A stretch of 56,664 nt of DNA from Hyphomicrobiales bacterium. GTDB taxonomy: Bacteria > Pseudomonadota > Alphaproteobacteria > Rhizobiales > Rhizobiaceae. Positions 16,024 through 25,867 of this stretch are shown piece by piece. Position 1 is the stretch's first letter. Each line of letters begins with the position of its first letter. The translations under genes and the position numbers were made by a program. The notes below the pieces were generated by a model. The model saw only the letters and a list, made by a program, of their open reading frames with translations. It did no database searches and had not been told where the DNA came from. The stretch is taken from contig UCOA01000032.1 of NCBI GenBank assembly GCA_900474095.1, positions 1 through 56,664 on the forward strand, written 5' to 3'.

Positions 16024-16158
16024 GAAGAAGGGATCGCCTTGGTAGCAGTGGACGCTCCGGCAGGGCGAACGGGCTGCGCCGCCGCCATCAATTTGGCTAT
16101 TTTCGAAAAATCTAATTCGATGCTAATACTAGCGCAGGCAACAATGGGGGGATCCTGA

Positions 16159-16560
16159 ATGCCGCGCGTCGCTCAGCTTTACTTCAAAACAGCCATCATC
16201 TTCCTGATCATCGGGGTTTCCATGGGCCTGCACATGGCCATCGCCGGCGATCATAGTGCCATCGGTGCGCACGCCCATGCGAACCTGCTCGGATGGGTGA
16301 CCATGGCGATTTTCGGCGGATACCACGCCCTCAATCCGGCCAAGGCAGAACGTCGGATCGCGATGATCCAATATGCCGTCTATACGGCCGGCGTGGCTTT
16401 GCTGGTGCCGGCGCTCTACCTGATGCTGACCGGCAACCCGTCGCTGGAGCCCATTGTCGCGGTTGCGTCGGTCATTGCGTTCGCCGGCGTTTTGATGTTC
16501 GCAGTGATCATTTTTAGCGGCGGGACCACTGCTGCGCGCCCGGCTGCCGCCGCGCATTAA
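16159..16560 (+). CDS. Four-helix membrane protein with oxidase-like histidine motif
   Basis: A 133-residue inner-membrane protein with four hydrophobic helices. The stretch IGAHAHANLLGWVTMAIFGG carries paired His in a setting like one helix of CcoN/NnrS-type heme-copper proteins, and such short proteins are often annotated as cytochrome c oxidase-like in rhizobia. It is far too short to be an oxidase subunit I, so it may be a heme or copper-binding accessory protein (inference). A GGGGGAT site precedes the ATG. It stands alone. Confidence 0.7.
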   Translation: MPRVAQLYFKTAIIFLIIGVSMGLHMAIAGDHSAIGAHAHANLLGWVTMAIFGGYHALNPAKAERRIAMIQYAVYTAGVALLVPALYLMLTGNPSLEPIVAVASVIAFAGVLMFAVIIFSGGTTAARPAAAAH

Positions 16561-16843
16561 GCGCGTCGCGATCCTTTAGATTTGCGAACCGCGCTTTAGG
16601 TCTTTGATTTTACGCATGTCGTTCTCGCAAAACCGCTACACACTTTTGCGCGACATGCTTAAGCGCGCATCAAGCTGCCCATGCCCCGCCGTCGAGTTGG
16701 CATCCGCGGCGCGGGGCGCAAAGGACTTCAGGCAGCCGACCTAGCCCGGTTTCCCGACTAAATCCTTCCCGGAAGCCCGGCGATGGCCGAAGCTACACCA
16801 CTCGCCGGACGTCATGCAGCCAAGGCTTTGCAGCTGCTGCCCA
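16561..16843. other. Intergenic stretch with no gene seen
   Basis: 283 nt between the convergent ends of the four-helix protein gene and the giant repeat gene. I see no coding frame with a start signal, and no strong terminator hairpin. Confidence 0.5.
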
Positions 16844-19800
16844 TCAGACCGACTGATAGGCTGAAATGACCGCCGCAATCTGTTCCGCATCCAGCGCCTC
16901 TACCTGCGCTCCAGTTATGGCCTGTAGCTGATCGCTCGACAGGTTCGAAATATCTTCGGTGGACAGTCCGGAGATGGCAGACAAACTGATCGACGCGATG
17001 TCGGCGGTTGAGAAGGTCGCCAGGTCTTCAGTGCCGAGAGCCGCGATTTGCGCCGAGCTCAGGCCTCCAACCTGGGAAGATTTCAAAGCTTCAACCTGTT
17101 CGGTCGTCAACGCGCTGATCTGCGCCGTGGTCAGGCCCACGACCGCCTTCGCGTTCAGGGCTCCAATCTGGTCGGTGGAAAGTCCGGCGATGTTGCTGGT
17201 GCCCAGCGCCCCGAGTTGTATGGCGTTCAGGGCTCCAATCTGTTCGGTGCTCAGGTCGCCGATCTGGCTGGTACCCAGGGCCCTGATTTGGCTGAAAGTC
17301 AGCGCTGCCACCTGGCCTGTCGTCAAGGCCGCGGTCTGATCAGAGGTAAGTGCCGCGATATTGCTCGTGGAGAGGCCGGATATCGCAGTGGAACTGATCG
17401 CCGCGATTTCGCCAGTCGAAAAGGTTGTCAGGTCCTCGGTAGACAGAGCAGCGACTTGCGTCGATCCCAATGCGGCGATCTGTATCGAAGACAAGGCGGC
17501 GATCTGGCCGGTTGACAAAGCCGCGATCTGTGCGGAGGTCAAACCCGCAATCGCATCCGCACTCAGGGCGGCAATCTGGCCGGTGGAAAGCGCTGCAGTA
17601 TTGGACGTGGACAGTCCCGGCAAGGCAGCCGCGCTGATCGCCGCGATTTCGTCGGCCGAGAAGGTCCCCAGGTCTGCCGTGCTCAAAGCGGCAATCTGCG
17701 TCGAGCTGAGGCTCGCAACCTGCGTCGATGTCAGAGCCGCTACCTGTGCAGCGGACAGGGCGTCGATCTGCATGGCGCTCAGGCCCGTGACCGCCTTCGT
17801 GCTCAGGGCGGCAATCTGGTTAGTGGAAAGCGCGGCGATGCTGTCGCTGGGCAGAGCCTTGGCTTGACCCGAACCCAAGACGCTGATCTGCGACGTGGTC
17901 AGCGCTGCGATCTGCGCGGAACTCAAAGCCTCGACCTGGCCGGAAGACAATGCTGCCACCTGGCTTGTGGTCAAGACCGCGATTTGGTCGGCGCTCAGGG
18001 CCGCAATAGTGTCTGCGGACAGTCCGGACAGGGCAGTCGCACTGATCGCCGCGATTTCGTCGGTCGAGAAGGTCCCCAGGTCTGCCGTGCTCAAGGCGGC
18101 AATCTGCGTCGAACTGAGGCTCGCAACCTGCGTCGATGTCAAAGCCGCAACCTGCGCGGTGGACAGGGCATCGATTTGCGTGGAGCTCAGGCCAGTGACC
18201 GCAGTGGGGCTGAGGGCGGCAATCTGGTCAGCCGAAAGCGCTGCAATGCCGGACGTTGAAAGTCCCGACATGGCGGTCGAGCTCAGGGCGCCGAACTGCG
18301 ACGTCGTCAGCGCCGCGAACTGCTCGGACGTCAGCGCCTCGATCTGGCTGGAAGACAACGCTGCCACCTGACCAGTCGTCAAGACCGCGATCTGGTCGGC
18401 GCTGAGGGCCGCAATAGTGTCGGCGGACAGTCCGGATAGGGCAGTCGCGCTGATCGCCGCCAATTCACCGGTGGAGAAGGTCGCCAGGTCTGCCGTGCTC
18501 AAGGCGGCAATCTGCGTCGAACTGAGGCTCGCAACCTGGGACGATGTCAAAGCCGCCACCTGCGCGGTGGACAGGGCATCGATCTGCGTGGAGCTCAGGC
18601 CTTTGACCGCGTTCGTGCTCAGGGCGGCAACCTGGTCGGCGGAGAGTGCGGCGAGGCTGTCGCCGGACAGAACCTCGACTTGCACCGAACTCAGCGCACC
18701 GATCTGCGAGGTGGTCAGCGCTGCGATCTGCGCGGAACTCAGTGCCTCGACCTGGCTGGAAGACAACGCTGACATCTGGCTTGCCGTGAAGGCCGCGGTC
18801 TGGTCGAGGCTGAGAGCCACAATAGTGTCGGCGGATAGTCCGGATAGGGCAGTCGCGCTGATCGCCGCGATTTCGTCGGTCGAGAAGGTCGCCAGGTCGG
18901 CCGTGCTCAAGGCGGCAATCTGGGTCGAACTGAGGCTCGCAATTTGCGCCGACGTCAAAGCCTCCACCTGCGCGGTTGACAAGGCATCGACCTGCGAAGA
19001 GGACAAGCCGACGAACGCCTTCGTGCTCAGGGCGGCAATCTGGTCGGCGGAAAGAGCGGCGATGCTGTCGTTGGACAGGACCCCGGCTTGCATCGAACCC
19101 AAGGCGGCGATCTGCGACGTCGTCAGCGCTGCAACCTGCTCGGAACTCAAGACCTCGATCTGGTTGGAAGACAACGCGGCCACCTGGCTCGTCTTCAGGG
19201 CTTCCGTCTGCTCGGGGCTAAGTGCCGCAATAGCGTCGGTGGACAGTCCCGGTAGGGCAGCCGCGCTGATTGCCGCGATTTCGTCGATCGAGAAGGTCGC
19301 CAGGTCGGCCGTGCTCAAAGCGGCAATCTGCGTCGAACTGAAGCTCGCAATCTGCGCCGACGTGAAAGCCTCAACCTGCTCGCCGGACAAGGCATCGATC
19401 TGCGCGGAGGTCAAACCTGTTACCGCCTTCGTGCTCAGGGCGGTAATCTGGTCCGCGGAGAGAGCGGCGATGCTGTCGCTGGACAGGGCCTTGGCTTGCA
19501 CAGAACTCATGACGCCGATCTGCGACGTGGTCAAGGCTGCGATCTGCGCAGAAGTCAGGGCTTCGATCTGGCTGGACGACAGCGCCGCCACCTGGCTCGT
19601 CTTCAAGGCTTCCGTCTGGTCAGGGGTAAGTGCCGCAATCTTGTCGGTCGACAGTCCGGGCATGGCAGCCGCCGCGATCGCCACGATTTCGTTGGTCGAG
19701 AAGGTCACCAGATCGGCCGTGCTCAAGGCGGCAATCTGAGCCGAGCTGAGGCTTGCAATCTGCGTCGATGTCAACGCCTCAACCTGCTCGGTGGACAAGG

Positions 19801-21739
19801 CATCGATCTGCGTGGAGGTCAGACCTGTTATCGCCTTCGTGCTCAGGGCGGTAATCTGGTCGGCGGAAAGGGCCGCGATGGTGTCGCTGGACAGGGCCTT
19901 GGCTTGCACCGAGCTCAGGGCGCCGATCTGCGACGTGGTCAAGGCTGAGACCTGCTCGGAACCCACGACCGCGATCTGGCTGGTCTTCAGAGCAGAGATC
20001 TGGCTTGTCTTCAGGGCAGCGATCTGGTCGGCGTTGAGTGCGGCAATATTGTCGGTGTTAAGTCCCAACAGGGCAATCGAGCTGATCGCCGCGATATCGG
20101 AGGTTGATAGTGTCGCTATGTCGTCCGCAGTCAGTGCCGAGATTTGAGTCGAACTCAAGGCGGCAACCTGCGCCGAGGTCAACGCCTCAACCTGCGTGGT
20201 TGACAAGGCATCGACCTGCAAAGAGGTAAAGCCGACGACCGCCTTCGTGCTCAAAGCGGCAATCTGGTCAGCAGAGAGAGCGGCGATGGTGTCGGTGGAC
20301 AGAGCCTTGATCTGCACCGAGCTCAAGGCGCCTATCTGCGAGGTGGTCAAGACTGAGACCTGCTCGAGATCCAGCGCCGCAATCTGGCCGGTCTTCATGG
20401 CCGAGATTTGGTTCGCCTTCAGGGCAGCGACCTGGTCGGAGCTGAGAGCCGCAATATTGTCGGTGGAAAGTCCAGGCATGGCCACCGAGCTGATCGCCGC
20501 GATTTCGGCGGTCGAGAATGTCGCGATTTCATCCGCGGCCAGGATTGCGAGCTGCGCCGAGCTCAAGGCGGCGACCTGTGCAGTGGTCAAGGCCTCGATT
20601 TGGATCGAGTCCAAAGCACCAATCTGCGTGGTCTTGAGTGCTCTGACCTGGGCCGTCGTCAGGCTTTTGATCCTGTCCGTGGTGAGAACGGCGAGTTGGT
20701 CCAGGCTCAAGCCAACAACGGCCGTCGTTGATATCGCGCGGATTTGCGTTGTCGAGAAGGCCGCCAGGTCCTCCGTCTCCAAGGCGGCGATCTGGCCCGT
20801 CTTCAAAGCCGCTATCTGGGTCGCCTTCAGGGCTGCCGCCTGGCTGGAGCTAAGTGCCGCGATATGGTCGGTAGAGAGTTTCGAAATGGCCGTCGAGCTT
20901 ATCGCCGCTATATCGGCGGTCGACAAGGTCGCTATGTCGTCCTCGGTCAGCGCCGAGATCTGCGTCGAACTCAAGGCGGCAACCTGTGCGGTGGTCAGGG
21001 CCTCAACCTGCGCGGTTGACAAGGCATCGATCTGCGCGGTGGTCAGGCCCATGACCGCCTTCGTGCTCAGGGCGGCAATCTGGTTCGTGGAGAGAGCGGC
21101 GATGGTGTCGGTAGAAAGAGCCCTCACTTGCTGCGGGCTCAGCACGTTGATCTGCGACGTTGTCAGGACTGAAACCTGGTCGAGATCCAGCGCCGCAAGC
21201 TGAGTGCTCTTCAGGGCAGAGATCTGGCTCGTCTTCAGGGCAGCGACCTGGTCGAAAGTGAGTACCGCGACATTGTTGGTGGAAAGTCCAGGTATGGCAG
21301 CCGCGCTGATCGCCGCGATTTCGGCGGTTGAGAATGTCACGATTTCGTCCGTGGCGAGGGTTGCGAGCTGCGCCGAACTCAAGGCGGCAACCTGCGAGGT
21401 GGTCAAGGCCTCGATTTGCACCGAGTCCAACGCACCAATCTGTTTGGTGTTCAGTCCCTTGACCTGGGCCGTCGCCAGGTTTTTGATCTTGTCCGTCGTG
21501 AGAATCGCCAGCTGATCCAGGCTCAAGCCAACAACGGCCGTCGCTGATATCGCACGGACCTGCGTTGTCGAAAAGACTGCCACGTCTTCCGTCTCCAGGG
21601 CGGCGATTTGAGACGATGAAAGAGCATTGATTTGCGCTGTCGTCAGCGCAGCACTTTCTTCCGTGGACCAGGATGTGATTGTTTTGGTTGAGAGGGATCT
21701 GATCTGGCTGACGCTTAGCGATGAAATAGTCGAAGTCAT
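16844..21739 (-). CDS. Giant octapeptide-repeat protein, 1631 residues
   Basis: Nearly the whole protein is tandem octads of the form [IV]-x-A-L-[ST]-[ST]-x-[QD], e.g. QIAALSTA, QVEALTSA, DLATFSTD. I count about 200. They are ordered in a 17-octad (136-residue, 408-bp) super-repeat marked by an AIS-x-x-A octad followed by x-x-GLSTD; about 12 copies occur, the first ones split as 10+17+7 octads. There are no Cys, one Trp (in the short N-terminal cap), and no signal peptide, RTX, LPXTG or autotransporter motif. The C-terminus is IAAVISAYQSV. AAGGGG precedes the ATG. Each octad also fits a helix-start signature (hydrophobic staple L...I around an S/T-x-x-Q capping box), so short stacked helices or a solenoid are possible (inference). 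I do not know a function; a surface or structural role is only a guess. Confidence 0.85.
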   Translation of the reverse strand: MTSTISSLSVSQIRSLSTKTITSWSTEESAALTTAQINALSSSQIAALETEDVAVFSTTQVRAISATAVVGLSLDQLAILTTDKIKNLATAQVKGLNTKQIGALDSVQIEALTTSQVAALSSAQLATLATDEIVTFSTAEIAAISAAAIPGLSTNNVAVLTFDQVAALKTSQISALKSTQLAALDLDQVSVLTTSQINVLSPQQVRALSTDTIAALSTNQIAALSTKAVMGLTTAQIDALSTAQVEALTTAQVAALSSTQISALTEDDIATLSTADIAAISSTAISKLSTDHIAALSSSQAAALKATQIAALKTGQIAALETEDLAAFSTTQIRAISTTAVVGLSLDQLAVLTTDRIKSLTTAQVRALKTTQIGALDSIQIEALTTAQVAALSSAQLAILAADEIATFSTAEIAAISSVAMPGLSTDNIAALSSDQVAALKANQISAMKTGQIAALDLEQVSVLTTSQIGALSSVQIKALSTDTIAALSADQIAALSTKAVVGFTSLQVDALSTTQVEALTSAQVAALSSTQISALTADDIATLSTSDIAAISSIALLGLNTDNIAALNADQIAALKTSQISALKTSQIAVVGSEQVSALTTSQIGALSSVQAKALSSDTIAALSADQITALSTKAITGLTSTQIDALSTEQVEALTSTQIASLSSAQIAALSTADLVTFSTNEIVAIAAAAMPGLSTDKIAALTPDQTEALKTSQVAALSSSQIEALTSAQIAALTTSQIGVMSSVQAKALSSDSIAALSADQITALSTKAVTGLTSAQIDALSGEQVEAFTSAQIASFSSTQIAALSTADLATFSIDEIAAISAAALPGLSTDAIAALSPEQTEALKTSQVAALSSNQIEVLSSEQVAALTTSQIAALGSMQAGVLSNDSIAALSADQIAALSTKAFVGLSSSQVDALSTAQVEALTSAQIASLSSTQIAALSTADLATFSTDEIAAISATALSGLSADTIVALSLDQTAAFTASQMSALSSSQVEALSSAQIAALTTSQIGALSSVQVEVLSGDSLAALSADQVAALSTNAVKGLSSTQIDALSTAQVAALTSSQVASLSSTQIAALSTADLATFSTGELAAISATALSGLSADTIAALSADQIAVLTTGQVAALSSSQIEALTSEQFAALTTSQFGALSSTAMSGLSTSGIAALSADQIAALSPTAVTGLSSTQIDALSTAQVAALTSTQVASLSSTQIAALSTADLGTFSTDEIAAISATALSGLSADTIAALSADQIAVLTTSQVAALSSGQVEALSSAQIAALTTSQISVLGSGQAKALPSDSIAALSTNQIAALSTKAVTGLSAMQIDALSAAQVAALTSTQVASLSSTQIAALSTADLGTFSADEIAAISAAALPGLSTSNTAALSTGQIAALSADAIAGLTSAQIAALSTGQIAALSSIQIAALGSTQVAALSTEDLTTFSTGEIAAISSTAISGLSTSNIAALTSDQTAALTTGQVAALTFSQIRALGTSQIGDLSTEQIGALNAIQLGALGTSNIAGLSTDQIGALNAKAVVGLTTAQISALTTEQVEALKSSQVGGLSSAQIAALGTEDLATFSTADIASISLSAISGLSTEDISNLSSDQLQAITGAQVEALDAEQIAAVISAYQSV

Positions 21740-22287
21740 AAACGAATCCCCTTGATGTTATCACATCGCTCAAATCATTTGCCCTGCCGCCAGCCGCCGG
21801 GCAGTGCGAGCCAGATCTCCACAGCCTCCCGCACGTCCACGACATCCAGCCGGCGTCAGCCGTCCGTCCCGACGCAGAGACAGGTTGATGACTCGGCGTA
21901 CCGCGCATCGGAACAATTTATGAGGGAATAGGCTTGCCCGAACCTGAGCCCGAATCACCCGCCTGACGAATGCGCGTTGCGATTCGGCGCGTTCCGCGAG
22001 GAAGAGGCGGTAGCAGTCATCGAAACAACGGAAAGCCGAGAAATCGGGCTGACGCAGGAAATGATGGTCGCGATGGCGATGGACAGGTCCGACGCCAACA
22101 AAGCCTTGGAATCCAGGTTGTTAGCTAGGTCGCAGCACCATTAGGCCCGCATCGAGCGGGCTTGGAATGGAGCGAGGCGCTCGTTCTGACAAAGCGCGTA
22201 TCGGAGACGTCTTGCCGTCCGGCGCGGCGATCTATTCGCCAGGGCCTTGTCGGTGAGACGAGCGGGGGGCAAGCGCGCGGTGTGTGG
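21740..22287. other. Intergenic stretch with a start-less open frame
   Basis: 548 nt between the giant repeat gene and the exporter gene. On the plus strand an open frame from about 21930 to 22143 reads protein-like (ECALRFGAFREEEAVAVIE, later TQEMMVAMAMDRSDANKALE) but has no ATG or GTG start before that stretch and no ribosome site, so it may be the remnant of a lost gene. The promoter of the repeat gene must lie at its left end. Confidence 0.35.
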
Positions 22288-23070
22288 TCATATTGCAAAA
22301 TCTCCCATGATTTTCACGAAGGCGGGCGCGGCCAGTGAGAGGCCGGACAAAAGAAGAAGGCCGAAAGCCACGCGACGGATCGACAATGCCGACAGAGGCG
22401 GCGGCCATCGTTTGGCCGCTAAGGTTATCGCCATGACGACCGGGACGCAGAGCAGTCCCCACCAGAAACCACTATGGGGCATGTCGCCAGCCGCCGCGAC
22501 CATCGCAAGGCGGACTACTGCATTGACAGCGAAGATCGCCACCAGCGTTTCGCGGATGCTGGCGGCCGACAGCGGTTGCCGGTAGAAATGATAGACGAGC
22601 GGCGGTCCGGCGGTCGAAAACAATCCCCCCATCAAGCCTGCTGCTGCGCCGAAGAAGACAAAAGAACCGGCCGAAGAGTGTGTCTTCAGCGGTGCGGGCT
22701 GCATAGCCAACTGAATGCTTGAGATGATGATGACGATCCCCAGCGCCAGCTTCAGCCAATCGATCGAGGCCGAAACCATCGCGTCAAGCATCACATAACC
22801 TGCAGCGAGGCCGACGATACTCGCCACGATGACCGGCCGGAACGAACGCCAGGCAATATCGCGCCAGCCCCGCACCAAGACCTGCGCGGCGTTGACGAGC
22901 ACCATGCAGCCGACGAGCACGGCGGCGTCCGGCAACGGCATCAAGCCGGTCAGGCCGATTCCGCCCATCATGATCAGGCCGAAGGCAAAGCCGGTCAGCG
23001 TCTGCATATAGGCGGCAAGTCCCGCCAAGACCAAAAGCTCCGCAAGCCCGCCGGTGTCGCTCACTGTCAC
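22288..23070 (-). CDS. TauE/SafE-family sulfonate exporter
   Basis: A 260-residue inner-membrane protein with about eight hydrophobic helices and the two-fold TauE/SafE repeat: LTGFAFGLIMMGGIGLTGLM in the first half and GAAAGLMGGLFSTAGPPLVY in the second. The GTG start overlaps the glycosidase stop (GTGA), so it is translationally coupled to sulfoquinovose catabolism. In sulfo-ED bacteria a TauE-type protein exports the C3 end product (sulfolactate or sulfolactaldehyde); that role is inferred here. It is the last gene of the operon. Confidence 0.85.
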   Translation of the reverse strand: MTVSDTGGLAELLVLAGLAAYMQTLTGFAFGLIMMGGIGLTGLMPLPDAAVLVGCMVLVNAAQVLVRGWRDIAWRSFRPVIVASIVGLAAGYVMLDAMVSASIDWLKLALGIVIIISSIQLAMQPAPLKTHSSAGSFVFFGAAAGLMGGLFSTAGPPLVYHFYRQPLSAASIRETLVAIFAVNAVVRLAMVAAAGDMPHSGFWWGLLCVPVVMAITLAAKRWPPPLSALSIRRVAFGLLLLSGLSLAAPAFVKIMGDFAI

Positions 23071-25058
23071 AGGTTCCTAAGGGCCGTAAACAGCGCTTCG
23101 TTCGCGCAGCCGGCCCTGTAAAACACGGGCGGCTGTCCGAGCGGTGCTGCGACACGCACCTTTTCACCACCGGCAAACCCGACGCCCGTCCAGGCATGTA
23201 CCCACTCTTCGCCCTGCGGCAGATAGACGACGCGGTCATCCTGCGCCGCCTCCCAGACGGGCGCGACGAGCATGTCCGCGCCATAGAGGTAGCTGTCCTG
23301 GATCGCATAGGTTTCACGATCCTCTTGATAGTGCAGGAAAAGCGGCCGCTGTACGGGTAGCCCGCGAACGACCGCCTCATCGGACAGGGACTTCAGGTAA
23401 GGCGCAAGGTGCTTGTAGATCCGGGTCATGCGGGCAAAATGCGCGAGGACGTCCGGGTCCTTGTCGATCTGGATGTTTTCGCGCGGCCGGTTTCCCTCGT
23501 GGCTGCGCATGACGGGCGTGAAAGCCGCCATCTCCGCCCAACGCATCAAGAGTTCCGGCGTGCGGACATTGCCGAACAGGCTCGTGTAACCGCCAATATC
23601 GGAGTGATGATAGGCATTACCGAGCAGGCCCGACGACAGGGCTGCACAGATAACGGTGACGAGGCCGTCGTGGCGAGAGAAATCGACCGACTGGTCGCCA
23701 CCCCACAGAAGCGGGCAATGTTTCTGGACGCCGGTGAAGCCGGCGCGCATGAAGAACAGCGCCTCGCCGGTCTGGCCGCGGCTGGCAACGGCGTTGGCGT
23801 TTACCTCCGCCCACAGCGTTGGCCACTGATTATGCATCAGCTTGGCGTCGATACCATTTGCAAGGTGGACGTCGATCGGCAGATATTCGCCGAAATCGGC
23901 CATCCAGCCGGAAAGGCCGTAATCCAGCATCTTCTTTCCGATGATGTCCTCGGCAAACCATTCGGCAGCGGCCGAATTGGTGAAATCCACGACGCCGCAG
24001 TCGAATTCGCCGAAGTCGACCAGCGCGGTCTTGCCGGTCGCATCCGTGGCGAAATAACCGGCGGCGTCCGCGATCTGAAACAGGGGACCATCGACGCAGA
24101 GATAGGGGTTGACGTAACCCAGGAAGCGGATGCCGTCATCGTTCAATTCGGCGATCCGCTGGCTCAGACCAGGATAGCGGGCCTCGTTTGCCTGCCAATC
24201 CCAGAAGAGGCGCGCACCGAACGATGTCTGGCGGAGACCGACCCAGTCCTCGCACCAGAGAGCCGAGACCTCGACGCCGGCATCTCGCATCTTCCGAAGA
24301 CGCGCAAAGGAGTTTTCGCCGTCCTTCAGGCCGACGATGGCGCCGTTGTAGACCCATTCCGGCAGCGGCGGCTGGCGGCCGAATCGCTTCGAAAGCATCT
24401 CGACCAGCTCGATGAATGTCGAAGCGGCAAAAAGCTCGATCCTCTCCGGAATCGCCCAGACCTCGATTTCGTGGAAGGCCTTGCGGCGGAAATCGAAAAC
24501 GGAATAGGCGGGGGTTTCCACATGGAGCGCGTAAAGCGCCGAAGAGACATAGGTCGGCTGCGGGTAGTTGGTGTTGAAGTAGTCCCCACCCGCTCGATCC
24601 CTGACGTTCGACTTGAAAGTGATTTCGCTGGTCCGGTCGCGGCCGACGCCGGGCTCCGAAGTCCATAAGGGAAACCGGCGGCCACGCAGGTCGAAATACG
24701 ACATCTGCTCGCCGCCGCCCCAGACGTGCTCGTCAGGCCCTGCCGAGACACGGATCCAGAGCCGGTTCAGGGACGTATCGAGGGCCTCGAAGCTGATGGC
24801 ATCCTCACCGATGATCAGGACAAGGCGCGCCGGCCGTTCTTGTCCATCCGACAGAAATACCCGGTTGCCTTCGATCTCTGCATGGGCAAACGCACGGCGC
24901 TCAATGACATAGTCCTCGATTTCGAAATTGCCGCGATACATCTCCATGCGCTCTTCGCCATGCCCGGCAAAGATCGCGGGGGCCGCCGCGCTGTGGTCGA
25001 GGATCGTCCGACCGCCGAAGGAGAGAGTGAAGCCGGTTTCTGTCTGATCGAGTTTCAT
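23067..25058 (-). CDS. yihQ: Sulfoquinovosidase, GH31 family
   Basis: A 663-residue retaining glycosidase that frees sulfoquinovose from sulfoquinovosyl glycerides. The nucleophile region WMADFGEYLPIDV is that of YihQ. Sulfonate-recognition residues known from YihQ-type enzymes can be followed: Lys in VGLKDG, Glu in WCEDW, Arg and Trp in ARLFWDW. This gives the KERWY type described for the Agrobacterium enzyme as opposed to the E. coli QQRWY type. There is no signal peptide, so it is cytoplasmic. The ATG aligns with family starts although its ribosome site is weak; an open frame runs on upstream through the dehydrogenase gene and is not coding. Generic alpha-glucosidase was considered less likely because of the sulfonate motif and neighbours. 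Confidence 0.9.
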   Translation of the reverse strand: MKLDQTETGFTLSFGGRTILDHSAAAPAIFAGHGEERMEMYRGNFEIEDYVIERRAFAHAEIEGNRVFLSDGQERPARLVLIIGEDAISFEALDTSLNRLWIRVSAGPDEHVWGGGEQMSYFDLRGRRFPLWTSEPGVGRDRTSEITFKSNVRDRAGGDYFNTNYPQPTYVSSALYALHVETPAYSVFDFRRKAFHEIEVWAIPERIELFAASTFIELVEMLSKRFGRQPPLPEWVYNGAIVGLKDGENSFARLRKMRDAGVEVSALWCEDWVGLRQTSFGARLFWDWQANEARYPGLSQRIAELNDDGIRFLGYVNPYLCVDGPLFQIADAAGYFATDATGKTALVDFGEFDCGVVDFTNSAAAEWFAEDIIGKKMLDYGLSGWMADFGEYLPIDVHLANGIDAKLMHNQWPTLWAEVNANAVASRGQTGEALFFMRAGFTGVQKHCPLLWGGDQSVDFSRHDGLVTVICAALSSGLLGNAYHHSDIGGYTSLFGNVRTPELLMRWAEMAAFTPVMRSHEGNRPRENIQIDKDPDVLAHFARMTRIYKHLAPYLKSLSDEAVVRGLPVQRPLFLHYQEDRETYAIQDSYLYGADMLVAPVWEAAQDDRVVYLPQGEEWVHAWTGVGFAGGEKVRVAAPLGQPPVFYRAGCANEALFTALRNL

Positions 25059-25099
25059 GGCATTGTCTTTCAGGTCTTGCATGCTTGGTGTGGGCACGT

Positions 25100-25867
<768 letters not shown>

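Noticed and set aside
18417-19739. Plus-strand open frame of 440 codons opposite the giant repeat gene, with others at 16959-18371 and 20196-21515
   Set aside because: They are antisense shadows: the 24-bp repeat keeps several frames free of stops. Only the minus-strand frame has a start with a ribosome site and runs the full length.
16844-21739. Short-period direct repeats as a possible CRISPR array
   Set aside because: The 24-bp period is coding, diverged and has no unique spacers or constant repeat.
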